DNA from: CAYGDP01 sp964348665
Lineage (GTDB): Bacteria > Verrucomicrobiota > Verrucomicrobiia > Palsa-1439 > CAYGDP01
Direction of reading: 5' to 3'
Assembly: GCA_964348665.1 (NCBI GenBank)
Contig: CAYGDP010000011.1
Span: 1-64,000, forward strand
Length of the DNA: 64,000 bases
Numbering within the stretch: position 1 is the first letter of the stretch; the number at the start of each line of letters is the position of its first letter. Both the position numbers and the translations under genes were made by a program. Shown here in pieces: positions 44,395-53,242 of this stretch. The notes beneath the pieces are model-generated. The model saw only the letters and a program-made list of their open reading frames with translations, did not search any database and was not told the DNA's origin.

Positions 44395-45249
44395 TCAAAC
44401 CACTCCACCCAGCATCGTCCCAAAATAATATTTCATAAAGCCGGCTGGGTCCGGTCGCAGTGCAACCTTCGCATTGTGCTTTCCATTCACGCAGCGCGTC
44501 CGCCCTTCGTCATCCACGACAATGCATCGTTCTTCCAACCCAAAGAACGTATGACCAACGGCGTGCGCCACCGCCAACGGATCATGCAGAATCGGCGCGC
44601 CATGTCCCCAAAGCTCGCGCAAATCCTCCAATGCCCGCGCCACGGGATCGTTGCTCTCCCGTAACGCTTTCAGACAAATCGGCGGCACTTTCATCGCCAT
44701 CGTCACATCCAGCCCGACCAGCACCGGGTTGAGTCCCGCTTCCAGCGCGCGTTTCGCGGCGCCAATGTCGCATTTCACATTCCATTCCGCAATCGGCAGC
44801 GGTTGCCCCTCCTCGGCGCTCACTTTCCCCGCCATCATCACCACGCCTTTCAAGAGTCGTCCAATATGCGGGTCCGCTTCCAGCAAATCTGACAGATTCG
44901 TCAACGGCCCAATCGTGACCAGCGTGATCTCCTTAGGATGCGCCTCGCATTGCGCGAGAATGAAATCCACCGCCCCCGGCGTAATCGCTTGCTTCTCGGT
45001 GTAATGTTCCGCCCACTTCTTTTGCTCACGACAGTCATCCCCCGTCTTCCGACCCATTGCCACCGGAACGTCCGCACATCCGCCGCGGGAAAGAAGCCGA
45101 CACGCAATCCGCGCCCGCGCCGCCGTGTCGTGAAACGCCGTCGTTACTCCCATCAGCTCGCACTCCGGCGCCCGCATTGCCAGCGCCAACGCAAACGCGT
45201 CGTCCACGTCGTCGCCAATGTCGGTATCCAGGATGATTTTAGTTTTCAT
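44395..45249 (-). CDS. Inosine-uridine preferring nucleoside hydrolase family protein
   Basis: 284 residues from ATG 45249 (MKTKIILDTDIGDD). The metal site is present as DTDIGDDVDDAFAL, a slight variant of DTDxGxDD; the TIGPLTNLSDLL motif, GVVMMAG, EWNVKCDIGAAK and VGLDVTM follow, and HDPLAVAHAV holds the C-terminal Asp. It hydrolyses the N-glycosidic bond of nucleosides, giving ribose and base. In the typical motif the residue after NxxxD is Pro (NxxxDPxAA); here it is CDIGAAK. So specificity may differ. Divergent from the methyltransferase, 36 bp away. Confidence 0.9.
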   Translation of the reverse strand: MKTKIILDTDIGDDVDDAFALALAMRAPECELMGVTTAFHDTAARARIACRLLSRGGCADVPVAMGRKTGDDCREQKKWAEHYTEKQAITPGAVDFILAQCEAHPKEITLVTIGPLTNLSDLLEADPHIGRLLKGVVMMAGKVSAEEGQPLPIAEWNVKCDIGAAKRALEAGLNPVLVGLDVTMAMKVPPICLKALRESNDPVARALEDLRELWGHGAPILHDPLAVAHAVGHTFFGLEERCIVVDDEGRTRCVNGKHNAKVALRPDPAGFMKYYFGTMLGGVV

Positions 45250-45285
45250 TCCCACCTCTCTGGGCTAGATTCTGCCTTGACCCGT

Positions 45286-45930
45286 ATGAGTCTGCAAGAA
45301 CGATTACTAATCATCAAACATTGCCGCGAGAATTTCCATCATACCGGCACCGTTACCCCCAGCTCGCGCTTCCTCGCGCGCGCCATGACCGCGCCGCTCG
45401 CCTCCGTCAACGGCGACCCGGCTCCCGTCAATGTCCTCGAAGTCGGCATCGGCACCGGCACCCTGACCCGCGCCATCGCCATCCGTCTCCGCCCGCAAGA
45501 CCGCCTCGTTGCCTACGAAATCAACGATGAATTCGTGGCGTGGATTCGCGAACAGATGTCCATCGACCCGGCGCTGATCGCCGCCCGCGACCGCATCGAG
45601 ATCGTCCACGCGCCCATTCAGAATATCGCGCGGGTTCCCGCGTTCGATTTTATCATCAGCAGTCTCCCCTTCAGCAATTTCCCGCCCGAACTGGTGCGCG
45701 ATATCCTCGACGTCTTCCGTGCCATCGTCAAACCCGGCGGCACTGTCAGTTTATACGAATATGTCGGCAGCCACACCGTTCGTCTCTGGTTTGCCAAAGC
45801 GGACGAACGTCGTCGCCTCCGGGGAGTCATTGATGTCATCCGGGAATTTCGCGGCAAACACATCGTCACCACCGATTTCGTGTTGTTCAATGTCCCGCCT
45901 GCCTACGCCAGACATCTCCGCTTCGAATGA
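45286..45930 (+). CDS. Class I SAM methyltransferase, PmtA/rRNA-dimethylase-like
   Basis: 214 residues from ATG 45286 (MSLQERLLIIKHC); the open frame reaches 44938 but that part lies over the nucleoside hydrolase. SAM-binding motif VLEVGIGTGTLTRAIAIRL (70-88), acidic strand end VAYEINDEFVAW, motif IV FDFIISSLPFSNFPPE, and a KPGGTVSLYEYV strand. The F-SSRFLARAM opening and SLPF (in place of NLPY) are typical of phospholipid N-methyltransferase-like proteins, which could make methylated phosphatidylethanolamine. rRNA or small-molecule substrates remain possible. Confidence 0.85.
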   Translation: MSLQERLLIIKHCRENFHHTGTVTPSSRFLARAMTAPLASVNGDPAPVNVLEVGIGTGTLTRAIAIRLRPQDRLVAYEINDEFVAWIREQMSIDPALIAARDRIEIVHAPIQNIARVPAFDFIISSLPFSNFPPELVRDILDVFRAIVKPGGTVSLYEYVGSHTVRLWFAKADERRRLRGVIDVIREFRGKHIVTTDFVLFNVPPAYARHLRFE

Positions 45931-46308
45931 AACGAAGCGAAAATTCAACATTCCGAACCGCATTTTCCAAACCTAGCAATCGCTCCTCGATCATTAGTAG
46001 AAAAACCGTCCATTCAATTTGTGGCGACGGTCTGCGTGTCTTGCCGGAGCTTCCGGCGGAGGCGGATGACCGCCGATGGATTGAAATAATCGGCGCTCAT
46101 ACTTGTCCGCCTGTGGCGGAGAGCGCCGCTACAATTCGGAAGGATACACAATATCAAGATGGATGTTAGCCCTACGACCTTCATCCCATTGTAAATTGCT
46201 CTGGCTCATCGCCAATGACCGAGGTATCGCCCGGATCATGGAATTTGCAGTTTCCGTCGCCCCGTGCTAGCTTTTCATCCGTCAGCCACCACCAACGGGA
46301 GATTCATC
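45931..46308. other. 378-bp spacer with a TGTAG-family repeat
   Basis: No gene seen. The middle (46022-46133) is copy B of the palindromic repeat described separately. The last 90 bp before the next ATG should hold its promoter. A frame from 46264 adds 15 residues to the next gene but carries no ribosome binding site. Confidence 0.6.
46022..46133. repeat. TGTAG-family palindromic repeat, copy B
   Basis: Contains GCCGGAGCTTCCGGC, a GGCGGATGACCGCCG hairpin, CGGCGCTCAT, TTGTCCGCC-TGT-GGCGGA and GAGCGCCGCTACA, the same ordered parts as copy A with an extra hairpin inserted. The 5' end is less well conserved. Confidence 0.6.
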
Positions 46309-47313
46309 ATGAGGACATCAACCTTCCGGACAATCTGTTCCGCCTCGCTCGTCATCGTCGCCAGCGTAACGATGAGCGCCGACCCGAAACCCGCCGCGCC
46401 ACCGGCAAAGCGCGACGAATTGATAACACGCACCTACCGGGTGTCACCTTACTCGTTTGAGGGATTTGTTGTCGCTTGTCACATTTCGCCACCTCCACCC
46501 ACAAAATTGGATCGAGTCCGAGCAGAGGTTTACAAGGCGACAAACGAAGATATAAAAACATTTTTTGTTGATGCAGGCATACCCTTTCCACCGGGCTCGA
46601 GTGTCGCGTACAGCCGGCCATCTGCTACACTCCAAGTGACGAACACGATCGTAAACCTCGACAACATCGAAAAGATATTGGCGGAAATACACGATGGTCC
46701 CCCGCATGTTTCCCTTGAGGTACAGCTGGTTCGTCTGGCTCGGAAAACTGTAAACGAGATTTTGAAACTCGAAAATCAAATAGAAAAGAAACCGTTCGCT
46801 GGCTTATCATCGATTCTTCTAAAACAGATCGAAGACTTACAACGGCGCAAAAAAGCAACAATTATCGCCCAACCAAGGCTTTTGACTCGATCAGGACGGC
46901 AAGCGGAAATGAAATCTGTTGTAGAAGTTGAGTATCCAGTTGAATTAATTCCGTCCGATACAGTTCCCATCCCAACGACGTTCGCCAAACGCGAGGTTGG
47001 AACGATACTGGATGTTTCATCACAGGTCGAGCGGGATGACTGGACAATCCAAATCACAATTGCTTTCGAGAGATGTCTGGCAGATAAAAAAGGACACAAG
47101 ATCCAATTTGTTTCAAGCCCCAACAGCAAATCCGTCAAATTGGAATATCCGCAGTTTTCGACGCAAAAAATCGCGACGGAGATTCAGATGTGGACAGGCA
47201 GCACTCATCTGCTCGCCGTGTGGGAGGAGTTGCCCAGCGAGAAACGGGCGGGCGAAGACAACGTAATTCTCGTGCTGCTCTCCGCCTCGTTGTTGTCCAA
47301 CACGGCGAAGTGA
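46309..47313 (+). CDS. Secreted secretin-like protein
   Basis: 334 residues from ATG 46309 (MRTSTFRTICSAS), signal peptide to about residue 25. The mature part contains a VSPYSFEGFVVAC N-terminal stretch, a VYKATNEDIKTFFVDAGI-type secretin N-domain, and a C-terminal portion with TIIAQPRLLTRSGRQAEMKS, the pattern of the secretin domain (a-x-P-x-x-x-T-x-x-G-x-x-A-x-x-x-xG). It lacks the long beta-barrel of ring-forming secretins. Verrucomicrobiota encode many such short secretin-like proteins next to type IV pilus-like genes; the prepilin-like gene at 40 kb may be related. A+T content is higher than in the neighbours. Confidence 0.72.
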   Translation: MRTSTFRTICSASLVIVASVTMSADPKPAAPPAKRDELITRTYRVSPYSFEGFVVACHISPPPPTKLDRVRAEVYKATNEDIKTFFVDAGIPFPPGSSVAYSRPSATLQVTNTIVNLDNIEKILAEIHDGPPHVSLEVQLVRLARKTVNEILKLENQIEKKPFAGLSSILLKQIEDLQRRKKATIIAQPRLLTRSGRQAEMKSVVEVEYPVELIPSDTVPIPTTFAKREVGTILDVSSQVERDDWTIQITIAFERCLADKKGHKIQFVSSPNSKSVKLEYPQFSTQKIATEIQMWTGSTHLLAVWEELPSEKRAGEDNVILVLLSASLLSNTAK

Positions 47314-47317
47314 CTTG

Positions 47318-48724
47318 TCATCCCTTCTTCTGTTTCGCGGGTGACGGTGGTTGTTGCTGCGGCGACGCAGGCGGGACTTTTCTTGCCTTCAAATTGACTG
47401 TTTGCTGCAACGGGATTTCGACAATCGTATAACCGGCGGCGACCGAGGTCGGCGCAGGTTGCTGTGTCAACTCGGCTTCGTTCTTCCCCGGTACTTTGTC
47501 GCTTGGTCTCGTCGCAGCCGTGGTTGTCGGTGAAACGGCATTGGATTGGGTCTGACCCGAATTGACAAGCTGTCGTTTTGAGTCGGCGGGTTTGGTTTGT
47601 GGGGCCGGGGCGGGCGCCGTTGTTTGAGCCGGTTTTGCTTGCGATTTTAACGCGGACTTTCTGGCAACCACTTTCGCTTCTTCCGGCGGACGTTCTTTCG
47701 TATCAAAAGCAAGGTATCGTGGAGTCTGTTGTGACGGAAGGACCGTGACGGCGCCGATCTTGCCCAACTCGTCAGCGACAGACTGAACTTTCGCGGTTGG
47801 CACCTGTGCCCAAAGCACGTGGGCTTGGTCCGCTTGAACGCCGGGCTGATAGGCCACCAGCGACCCACCGCAACGATCCAGAACCTCGAGAGTCTGTTTG
47901 CGCGTGCTCATCACATTATCGGTGGCACAAGTGAAAATCTGTGTCGTTTGCTCACGCGCCTGTGTCCAATCCAATTGCGCTACCACTGGCGAAGCTTTTA
48001 ATTCCGTGCCGACTTTCGTCCGAGCAACGGAAACTTCAGCGCGGTCAGGATCCGATTTTTCGAGGCTGTTTTTTGCCGCGACCGCTGGTTTTGCCGGCGC
48101 CACGGGTGCGGGTTCATCAATTGTGACCGGCACGGGCGTTGGCGCCGTTTGATCTTTATCCGCTGCCGCCAGTTCATCCGCCTTGGCAAAAACTTCCGCG
48201 CGTTTGCCCGCTTCGATCACCGGCGCGGGCGGAGCTTTCAGGTCCTCGGTAAGCTTTTTCTCGCCCGCATCATCCCTCGCAACGGCCACCGATGACGGCA
48301 CGGGTGTCGCGGGCATTGCCATTCCTCGCTCGGCTTTTGCCATTGTCATGGGTGGGCGCGCCGAATCGCGACCGACATAAAAGATCGAGACAGCCGTCAG
48401 CAGCACCAGCGCCGTGGCAAATGCGGGAACCTTGGGCCAATTCCATTCCGGCAAGAACAACTCGCGCAACCATTCGCGGGCACGAGTCGAAAACGGAGAA
48501 GCTTGATCCGCGGCAATCTTCGCCCGCACACCGGTCAGAAAACTATCCGGCACGGTCGCGCGCGGCAGCGCGGCGACGCCAACGCACAATTTGCGGAGCG
48601 CCTCCAGTTCGCGCGCGCAAACGGCGCACGCGGCGATGTGGTTGGCCATTTCACCGGCCTGCGCCGCAGCAAGCTCACCATCGAGGTAAGCGTTCAGGTT
48701 CTCTTTGCATTCGTTACAATTCAT
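47318..48724 (-). CDS. Anti-sigma factor with zinc-finger and long periplasmic domain
   Basis: 468 residues from ATG 48724 (MNCNECKENLNAYLDGE). The N-terminal zinc-binding anti-sigma domain has H-x3-C-x2-C (HIAACAVCARE) preceded by MNCNEC, which holds the cognate sigma factor inactive. A transmembrane helix lies at about 100-118 (FATALVLLTAVSIFYVG). Outside is a Pro/Ala/Lys-rich stretch followed by an ordered segment (QTTQIFTCATDNVMSTRKQ, GGSLVAYQPG, VADELGKIGAVTVLP) and another disordered, Pro-rich tail to the end. Typical anti-sigma factors are about 200-250 residues. The start overlaps the sigma gene stop by 4 bp (ATGA), so the pair is coupled. Confidence 0.9.
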   Translation of the reverse strand: MNCNECKENLNAYLDGELAAAQAGEMANHIAACAVCARELEALRKLCVGVAALPRATVPDSFLTGVRAKIAADQASPFSTRAREWLRELFLPEWNWPKVPAFATALVLLTAVSIFYVGRDSARPPMTMAKAERGMAMPATPVPSSVAVARDDAGEKKLTEDLKAPPAPVIEAGKRAEVFAKADELAAADKDQTAPTPVPVTIDEPAPVAPAKPAVAAKNSLEKSDPDRAEVSVARTKVGTELKASPVVAQLDWTQAREQTTQIFTCATDNVMSTRKQTLEVLDRCGGSLVAYQPGVQADQAHVLWAQVPTAKVQSVADELGKIGAVTVLPSQQTPRYLAFDTKERPPEEAKVVARKSALKSQAKPAQTTAPAPAPQTKPADSKRQLVNSGQTQSNAVSPTTTAATRPSDKVPGKNEAELTQQPAPTSVAAGYTIVEIPLQQTVNLKARKVPPASPQQQPPSPAKQKKG

Positions 48725-49413
48725 TTCATTATGTCCATTGCCGCCCGCAATTCCTCGCGCGCGCGGGCGATGCGCGATTTCACCGTGCCGATGTTGCAAC
48801 CGAGCACCTTCGCGATCTCATCGTAGGCGAGGTTCTCGACATTGCGCAAAACCAAAATCTCGCGGCTTTTCTTGCCCAGTTTTTTCATCGCCGCCTCGAT
48901 CAGCTTCACTTCCTCGTTCACCATTGCCGACCGGTCCGGCGCGTAACTCGGATCGCTCAACTCCACCGCCCGCGGGCCGTCTGACTCGCTCGCGTCGGCT
49001 GGTGCGTCGAGCGACACATGCGCTCCCGCGTGCCGGACACGATGCCAGCGCGACTTGTTATGCGCCAGGTTCACCGTGATCCGATAGAGCCAAGTCGTGA
49101 ACGACGATTCGCCTCGAAAATCTTTCAACGCCCGATACGCCCGCACGAAAGCGTCTTGCGCCACTTCCAACGCGTCCTCGCGCTCCCGCAGGAGGCCGAA
49201 AGCGATGTTGAACGCCCGCTGCTGATGTCGTTCCACCAGCGCGTTAAACGCCTTCTCGTCGCCTCGCTGATAATTCATCACCAACTCCCGGTCGGTCGGT
49301 TCATCCGTCTGCGGAGTGGGACACGCGCCGGCAGTGGTTTGTTCCGCCGAAATCGCCAGAGCCGCAGGGAGGGACGCCTGCGCCATCATTTTTTGTGGCA
49401 ACCCATCGCTCAT
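48721..49413 (-). CDS. ECF RNA polymerase sigma factor
   Basis: 230 residues. After a 35-residue N-terminal extension it shows region 2 (ELVMNYQRGDEKAFNALVERHQQ in two parts, then AEDAL-type EDALEVAQDAFVRAY and FTTWLYRITVN) and region 4 (MKKLGKKSREILVLRNVENLAYDEI, GTVKSRIARAREEL; quoted in parts). This is the usual RpoE-like extracytoplasmic function type. The membrane anti-sigma factor follows with a 4-bp overlap, so the pair should respond to an envelope signal. The extension QASLPAALAISAEQTT is unusual and may be repeat-derived. The true start could be ATG 49413 or 49389. Confidence 0.94.
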   Translation of the reverse strand: MSDGLPQKMMAQASLPAALAISAEQTTAGACPTPQTDEPTDRELVMNYQRGDEKAFNALVERHQQRAFNIAFGLLREREDALEVAQDAFVRAYRALKDFRGESSFTTWLYRITVNLAHNKSRWHRVRHAGAHVSLDAPADASESDGPRAVELSDPSYAPDRSAMVNEEVKLIEAAMKKLGKKSREILVLRNVENLAYDEIAKVLGCNIGTVKSRIARAREELRAAMDIMK

Positions 49414-49504
49414 TTGCTTCGCATGTCGTTAAAGAGGTTTAAAACACTAGAAACGGTAAATCGCCAATCGTTGAACCTTTTAACGCTTTCATCTTTTATT
49501 GCTT

Positions 49505-50584
49505 TCAACGACGTTCAGGCTTGGCCGATCTCGTCATCAAATCTCGCACCGCATCCCGCGACGATTTGCCATCGTATAGGATAGCGTTTACCTCATTGAG
49601 GATCGGCGTTTCGATCCGACGCTTTCCCTTAGACAACGAAACCAGCTCTTTCGCTGCGCGCGCCGTTCGCACGCCCTCGGCCACCATGGTCATACTGGCC
49701 TGAATCTGAGCCAGCGTTTCGCCACGCCCCAGTCTTTCGCCAACTCCTCGATTCCGGCTTTGACGGCTGAAACAAGTGTCCATTAAATCTCCAACTCCGC
49801 TTAACCCGTAGAATGTCTCCGATTTTCCGCCCAATGCAACCCCCAATCGCGCCATCTCCACCAACCCGCGCGTCACCAACGCCGCCTTCGCGCTTTCCCC
49901 AAACCCAATCCCATCACTGACACCTGCCGCGATGGCAATGACATTCTTCAAAGCTCCACCCAGTTCGACACCAATTACGTCGTTGCTCGTATAGACTCGA
50001 TACGATTCACCCATGAAAAGTTCCTGCGCCGCGCGAGCAGCCTTGGGATTCGACGAGGCGACCGTCGTCGCCATCGGCAATCCACGAGCAATCTCGGCGG
50101 CAAATCCCGGTCCGGAAAGCGCGACGTATCGGGAAGCGACGGATTTACCGAGTGTTTCCAAGACGACTTGGCTCATTCGTTTGGAAGTACCGACTTCAAT
50201 TCCCTTGGCGAGATTCACGATGAGTTTCGGATTGCATTTCAAGCGCGCAAGCTGCTGGCATAGCTCACGAACGCCGTGCGACGGCACGGCAAGCACGAGG
50301 GCGTCCGCGCAACCGACTGCCTCGGCGAGATCGGAGATGATTTTAACCGAATCAGGAATTTTTGCGCCCGGCAAGTAGCGTTTATTTTCGCGGGACGATC
50401 GCAACTCCGCTGCCTTTGCCGTGTCGCGCGCCCAGAGACAGATACAACCATCGGTGATTTTTCGCGCCAGCAGAATTGAGATGGCCGTGCCGAAGCCGCC
50501 CGCGCCGAGAACGGAGATGCGTCGTAGCGATGAGTGCAGAGGGATGCTGGATACAGGATGCCGGTTGCTGGTTTTTGATTTCAC
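49505..50584 (-). CDS. gpsA: NAD(P)H-dependent glycerol-3-phosphate dehydrogenase
   Basis: Reduces dihydroxyacetone phosphate to sn-glycerol-3-phosphate for phospholipid synthesis. 359 residues, with SVLGAGGFGTAISILLARK as the NAD-binding loop (24-42), NLAKGIEVGT, YVALSGPGFAAEIARGLP, GALKNVIAIAAGVSDGIGFG with the catalytic Lys, and LSGVGDLMDTC. The first 20 residues (MKSKTSNRHPVSSIPLHSSL) are extra for the family and are encoded by a segment with a GGATGCTGGATACAGGATGC repeat (50540-50572); Ile23 would be the normal second residue. The start overlaps plsY by 4 bp (ATGA). Confidence 0.95.
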   Translation of the reverse strand: MKSKTSNRHPVSSIPLHSSLRRISVLGAGGFGTAISILLARKITDGCICLWARDTAKAAELRSSRENKRYLPGAKIPDSVKIISDLAEAVGCADALVLAVPSHGVRELCQQLARLKCNPKLIVNLAKGIEVGTSKRMSQVVLETLGKSVASRYVALSGPGFAAEIARGLPMATTVASSNPKAARAAQELFMGESYRVYTSNDVIGVELGGALKNVIAIAAGVSDGIGFGESAKAALVTRGLVEMARLGVALGGKSETFYGLSGVGDLMDTCFSRQSRNRGVGERLGRGETLAQIQASMTMVAEGVRTARAAKELVSLSKGKRRIETPILNEVNAILYDGKSSRDAVRDLMTRSAKPERR

Positions 50585-51330
50585 GATTGTGATTCGGTAG
50601 GTGGTTGTGACGGCGGCTCGGTTTTCTTGAAACTAAACTTCGGCTCGGTGCCCGCACGCAGGCGGGCGATGTTTTCGTGGTGGCGAGCAACCAGAAGGAC
50701 AGTAAGAAACGCAATTGCTAGAAGACTTGGCAGTTTGTCATGAAAGGCTGCCCATTTTCCTGTGAGTTTGTCAATGTTGTTAACTCCTATAAAAATGATC
50801 GGTGTGGAAAGGGCAGCAATTATTGAAGCCAATGAAACCCAACGCCAGACGATAAAGACAACAGCCCAAACCCATAGAGCGATAATACCAACAGTTGGCC
50901 AAAGTAAATATATAACACCTAAGCTAGTCGCGACCCCCTTTCCGCCATCGAATTTCAGCCAAATTGGAAAGTTATGACCGAAAACAACAGCAATACCTGC
51001 GGACAACTCCAAGAATGGTGGACCGATAGGTGCGTCGAAAAATTCGAATTGCTGAGCAAGCCATTTGTATTCAGGTGTCCCTTCCTGATAAGGATGGCCA
51101 AGTAGAGTGTGGCAGGCGAGAACCGCGATTATTCCTTTTGCGATGTCGAAGACCAGAACAAAAATCCCCGCTGCCTTACCCAACCCGCGGGTTACGTTCG
51201 TTGCGCCAGTACTGCCGGAGCCAACGGTACGGATGTCCACGCCGCGCGCTTTGGCGACGAGGTAGCCGGTTGGGATCGAGCCGAGCAGATAGCCGATCGC
51301 GGCGGCTGTGAGGTAAATGCCGATTTCCAT
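50581..51330 (-). CDS. plsY: Glycerol-3-phosphate acyltransferase PlsY
   Basis: Transfers an acyl group from acyl-phosphate to glycerol-3-phosphate in the inner membrane, the first step of phospholipid synthesis. 249 residues; motifs GSIPTGYLVAKARGVDIR, GSGSTGATNVTR, FGHNFPIWLKFDGGKGVAT and five hydrophobic helices. The family average is about 200; here an insertion of about 30 residues (YQEGTPEYKWLAQQFEFFDA) lengthens the loop after AVLACHTLL, and a polar tail (KFSFKKTEPPSQPPTESQS) is added. It makes a natural pair with gpsA, which supplies its substrate. A TGTAG-family repeat starts 45 bp upstream. Confidence 0.93.
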   Translation of the reverse strand: MEIGIYLTAAAIGYLLGSIPTGYLVAKARGVDIRTVGSGSTGATNVTRGLGKAAGIFVLVFDIAKGIIAVLACHTLLGHPYQEGTPEYKWLAQQFEFFDAPIGPPFLELSAGIAVVFGHNFPIWLKFDGGKGVATSLGVIYLLWPTVGIIALWVWAVVFIVWRWVSLASIIAALSTPIIFIGVNNIDKLTGKWAAFHDKLPSLLAIAFLTVLLVARHHENIARLRAGTEPKFSFKKTEPPSQPPTESQS

Positions 51331-51374
51331 TCGAGCGCAATCTAGGCGAGCAGTGGCAAGTCTGCAAGCGCGAT

Positions 51375-51477
51375 TGTAGTAGCGCTCTATGAGTGCCGAC
51401 AGGAATCCCTGGGACGGCAGTTATCCACCTTCGTCCGCTGCGGCGGACTTCGGCGCAACAGGTAGACCTCCGCTACA
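51375..51477. repeat. TGTAG-family palindromic repeat, copy C
   Basis: Bounded by TTGTAGTAGCGCTCTATGAG and CTCCGCTACAA, with inner GTCCGCTGCGGCGGAC (perfect palindrome) and CTTCGGCGCAAC. It shares TGTAG..GCGCTCTATGAG.GCCGA with copy A. It lies in the 249-bp spacer upstream of plsY, which otherwise holds GCAGCAAGCTGC and GGGAGCC..GGCTCC-like short hairpins but no gene. Confidence 0.65.
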
Positions 51478-51579
51478 AAGTTTGCGGAGATGACACGGGC
51501 AGCAAGCTGCCCGATCAATAAGCGGGAGCCACGTGAGCGGGACGATGTCCCACAACGCGGGATTCGCGCCTCCCGCAAG

Positions 51580-52893
51580 CTACAATCGTATCATCTCATC
51601 CACCTTCGTCACCGCTTTCGCAGCCAGCCGGGCTTGCCGTTCGCTGACATGCTGGTTGAAATCCACAACAACGGTTCGCATCAGGATGTTCATCGTGCGC
51701 GGACACATATCCGGCGAATATTTTGCGTTCCCGCGATACGCGGGATCTTTCCACGGGCGGGCGTCGTCATTGCGCGACCATTGGTTCATCACGTATTCCC
51801 AGTATTGATAGATGTGACGGTCGGGGATGGTGCCGTCGTGAACCGTGCCGCAACGGACGCCTTCAGTCTTGATCGCGGCAGCTAATTTCTGCGCGGATTT
51901 CGCGTCGCCCGCCAGAAACGGCACCGAGTAACCAACTTCACCGTCGGGATCGCCGGAACGGACGAGCCTCAAATGGCGCAGAGGCGATAAGTTCGAGAGA
52001 AAGGTTTTTCTCAAACGGCGCAGTTTCGCGACGATCCGCGGCATTTTTTGCGCCTGGACACGACCAACCGCACCCGCGATTTCGCTCATGCGATAATTCT
52101 CGCCTGCGAACGCCCGCGTCTTGCTTTTTTTCGGCAGCCAATAATGCAGCGCCGAATCGTGCCAGATGGCGGCGCGCTCGTACATCTGCCGGTTGTTGGT
52201 CAGGATGAGACCACCCTCGCCTGCTGTGATGGTCTTGTAATATTGCAAGCTGAACGCGCCAATGTCGCCCAGCGTTCCGAGCGCACGTCCACGATACGTT
52301 CCGCCATTGGCTTGGGCAACGTCTTCGAGCACTTTGAGTTTGTGACGACGCGCGACGCGCAGGAGCGCATTCATCTGGCACGGCAACCCACGCATGTGAA
52401 CGGGGATAACCGCGCACGTGTACCGCGTGATCTTGCACTCCACATCGGTCGGATCGAGCGTCAGCGATTCATCAATCTCGGCGATGATTGGCACCGCGCC
52501 AACAACGATGACCGCCGATGCCGTCGCGATGTACGTGTAAGCGGGGATGATGACTTCGTCGCCCGGCCCTACACCAAGACCGACCAGCGACGCGATGAGC
52601 GCGCCAGTGCCGCCACAGCCGAGCGCCAGCGCGAATTTCGCGCCCGTTCGCTCCCGATAAATCGCTTCGAGCCGCGCGACCTCGCTGCGGTTGGGTTTGA
52701 GTCGGAATCGAAAAACCTCGGTGCTACGCAGAACGTTCTCGACAGCGCGCACTTCTTCGTCGCCGATGGATGACGGACCGAGCGGTTGCCATTGCCAGGG
52801 CTTTGGCAGCACGGGTTTGCCACCGTTGATGGCGAGTCGATCGCGCACGAGCGCAGCATAACAGACCAAGCCATAGTCCGACACTCGAAACAT
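51580..52893 (-). CDS. DegT/DnrJ/EryC1/StrS-family aminotransferase
   Basis: PLP-dependent sugar aminotransferase family, 437 residues from ATG 52893 (MFRVSDYG); a GTG at 52848 just before RDRLAINGGKPVLP is an alternative closer to the family start. Motifs: LGCGGTGALIASLVGLGVGPGDEVIIPAYTYIATA (in parts), EDVAQANGGTYRGRALGTLGDIGAFSLQ, and the PLP lysine in YYKTITAGEGG. Members make amino-sugars for surface polysaccharides or antibiotics, but related proteins are used in other pathways; no sugar-nucleotide genes are adjacent. Downstream of the DUF4242 gene on the same strand. Confidence 0.9.
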   Translation of the reverse strand: MFRVSDYGLVCYAALVRDRLAINGGKPVLPKPWQWQPLGPSSIGDEEVRAVENVLRSTEVFRFRLKPNRSEVARLEAIYRERTGAKFALALGCGGTGALIASLVGLGVGPGDEVIIPAYTYIATASAVIVVGAVPIIAEIDESLTLDPTDVECKITRYTCAVIPVHMRGLPCQMNALLRVARRHKLKVLEDVAQANGGTYRGRALGTLGDIGAFSLQYYKTITAGEGGLILTNNRQMYERAAIWHDSALHYWLPKKSKTRAFAGENYRMSEIAGAVGRVQAQKMPRIVAKLRRLRKTFLSNLSPLRHLRLVRSGDPDGEVGYSVPFLAGDAKSAQKLAAAIKTEGVRCGTVHDGTIPDRHIYQYWEYVMNQWSRNDDARPWKDPAYRGNAKYSPDMCPRTMNILMRTVVVDFNQHVSERQARLAAKAVTKVDEMIRL

Positions 52894-52969
52894 CGGCAAA
52901 ACCAGAGAATTCACAGCCAGCCTGGTGCGACGCGAGCGGTAATCCGTAAAACATCCGCAGCCGGGGCAG

Positions 52970-53242
52970 TCACAACTCTGCGGATGTCGGGTCAATCATG
53001 CGAAGCACTTGTGACACGCGGTTCGCGGGAAAACCGCCCCGCTGTGCATGCTCGCGCACCGCTTGTTCATTGGGCGCGATATAGACGCAATACACTTTGT
53101 CGCCCGTCACGTAACTCTCCAACCACTGCGTTTGCGAACCCATCTCTCTCAACACGCCGCAGGACTTCTGAGAAATCGCCTGCAACTGCTCCGCGTTCAT
53201 CTTTCCCGCTCCTGGAATCTCTCTCTCAATTAAATACTTGGG
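52970..53242 (-). CDS. DUF4242 (SCO4226-type nickel-binding) protein
   Basis: 90 residues from ATG 53242 (MPKYLIEREIPGAGKM), with a strong AAAGGAGA ribosome binding site 7 bp upstream. Pattern: MP-x-YLIER-x-IPGAG, LQAISQKSCGVLREMG, WLESYVTGDKVYCVYIAPNEQAVREHAQRGGFPANRVSQV. This matches DUF4242, whose SCO4226 member forms a nickel-binding homodimer; the CVYIAP and EHAQRGGFP motifs are conserved. Biological role unknown. Followed by the aminotransferase gene. Confidence 0.88.
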   Translation of the reverse strand, partial: PKYLIEREIPGAGKMNAEQLQAISQKSCGVLREMGSQTQWLESYVTGDKVYCVYIAPNEQAVREHAQRGGFPANRVSQVLRMIDPTSAEL

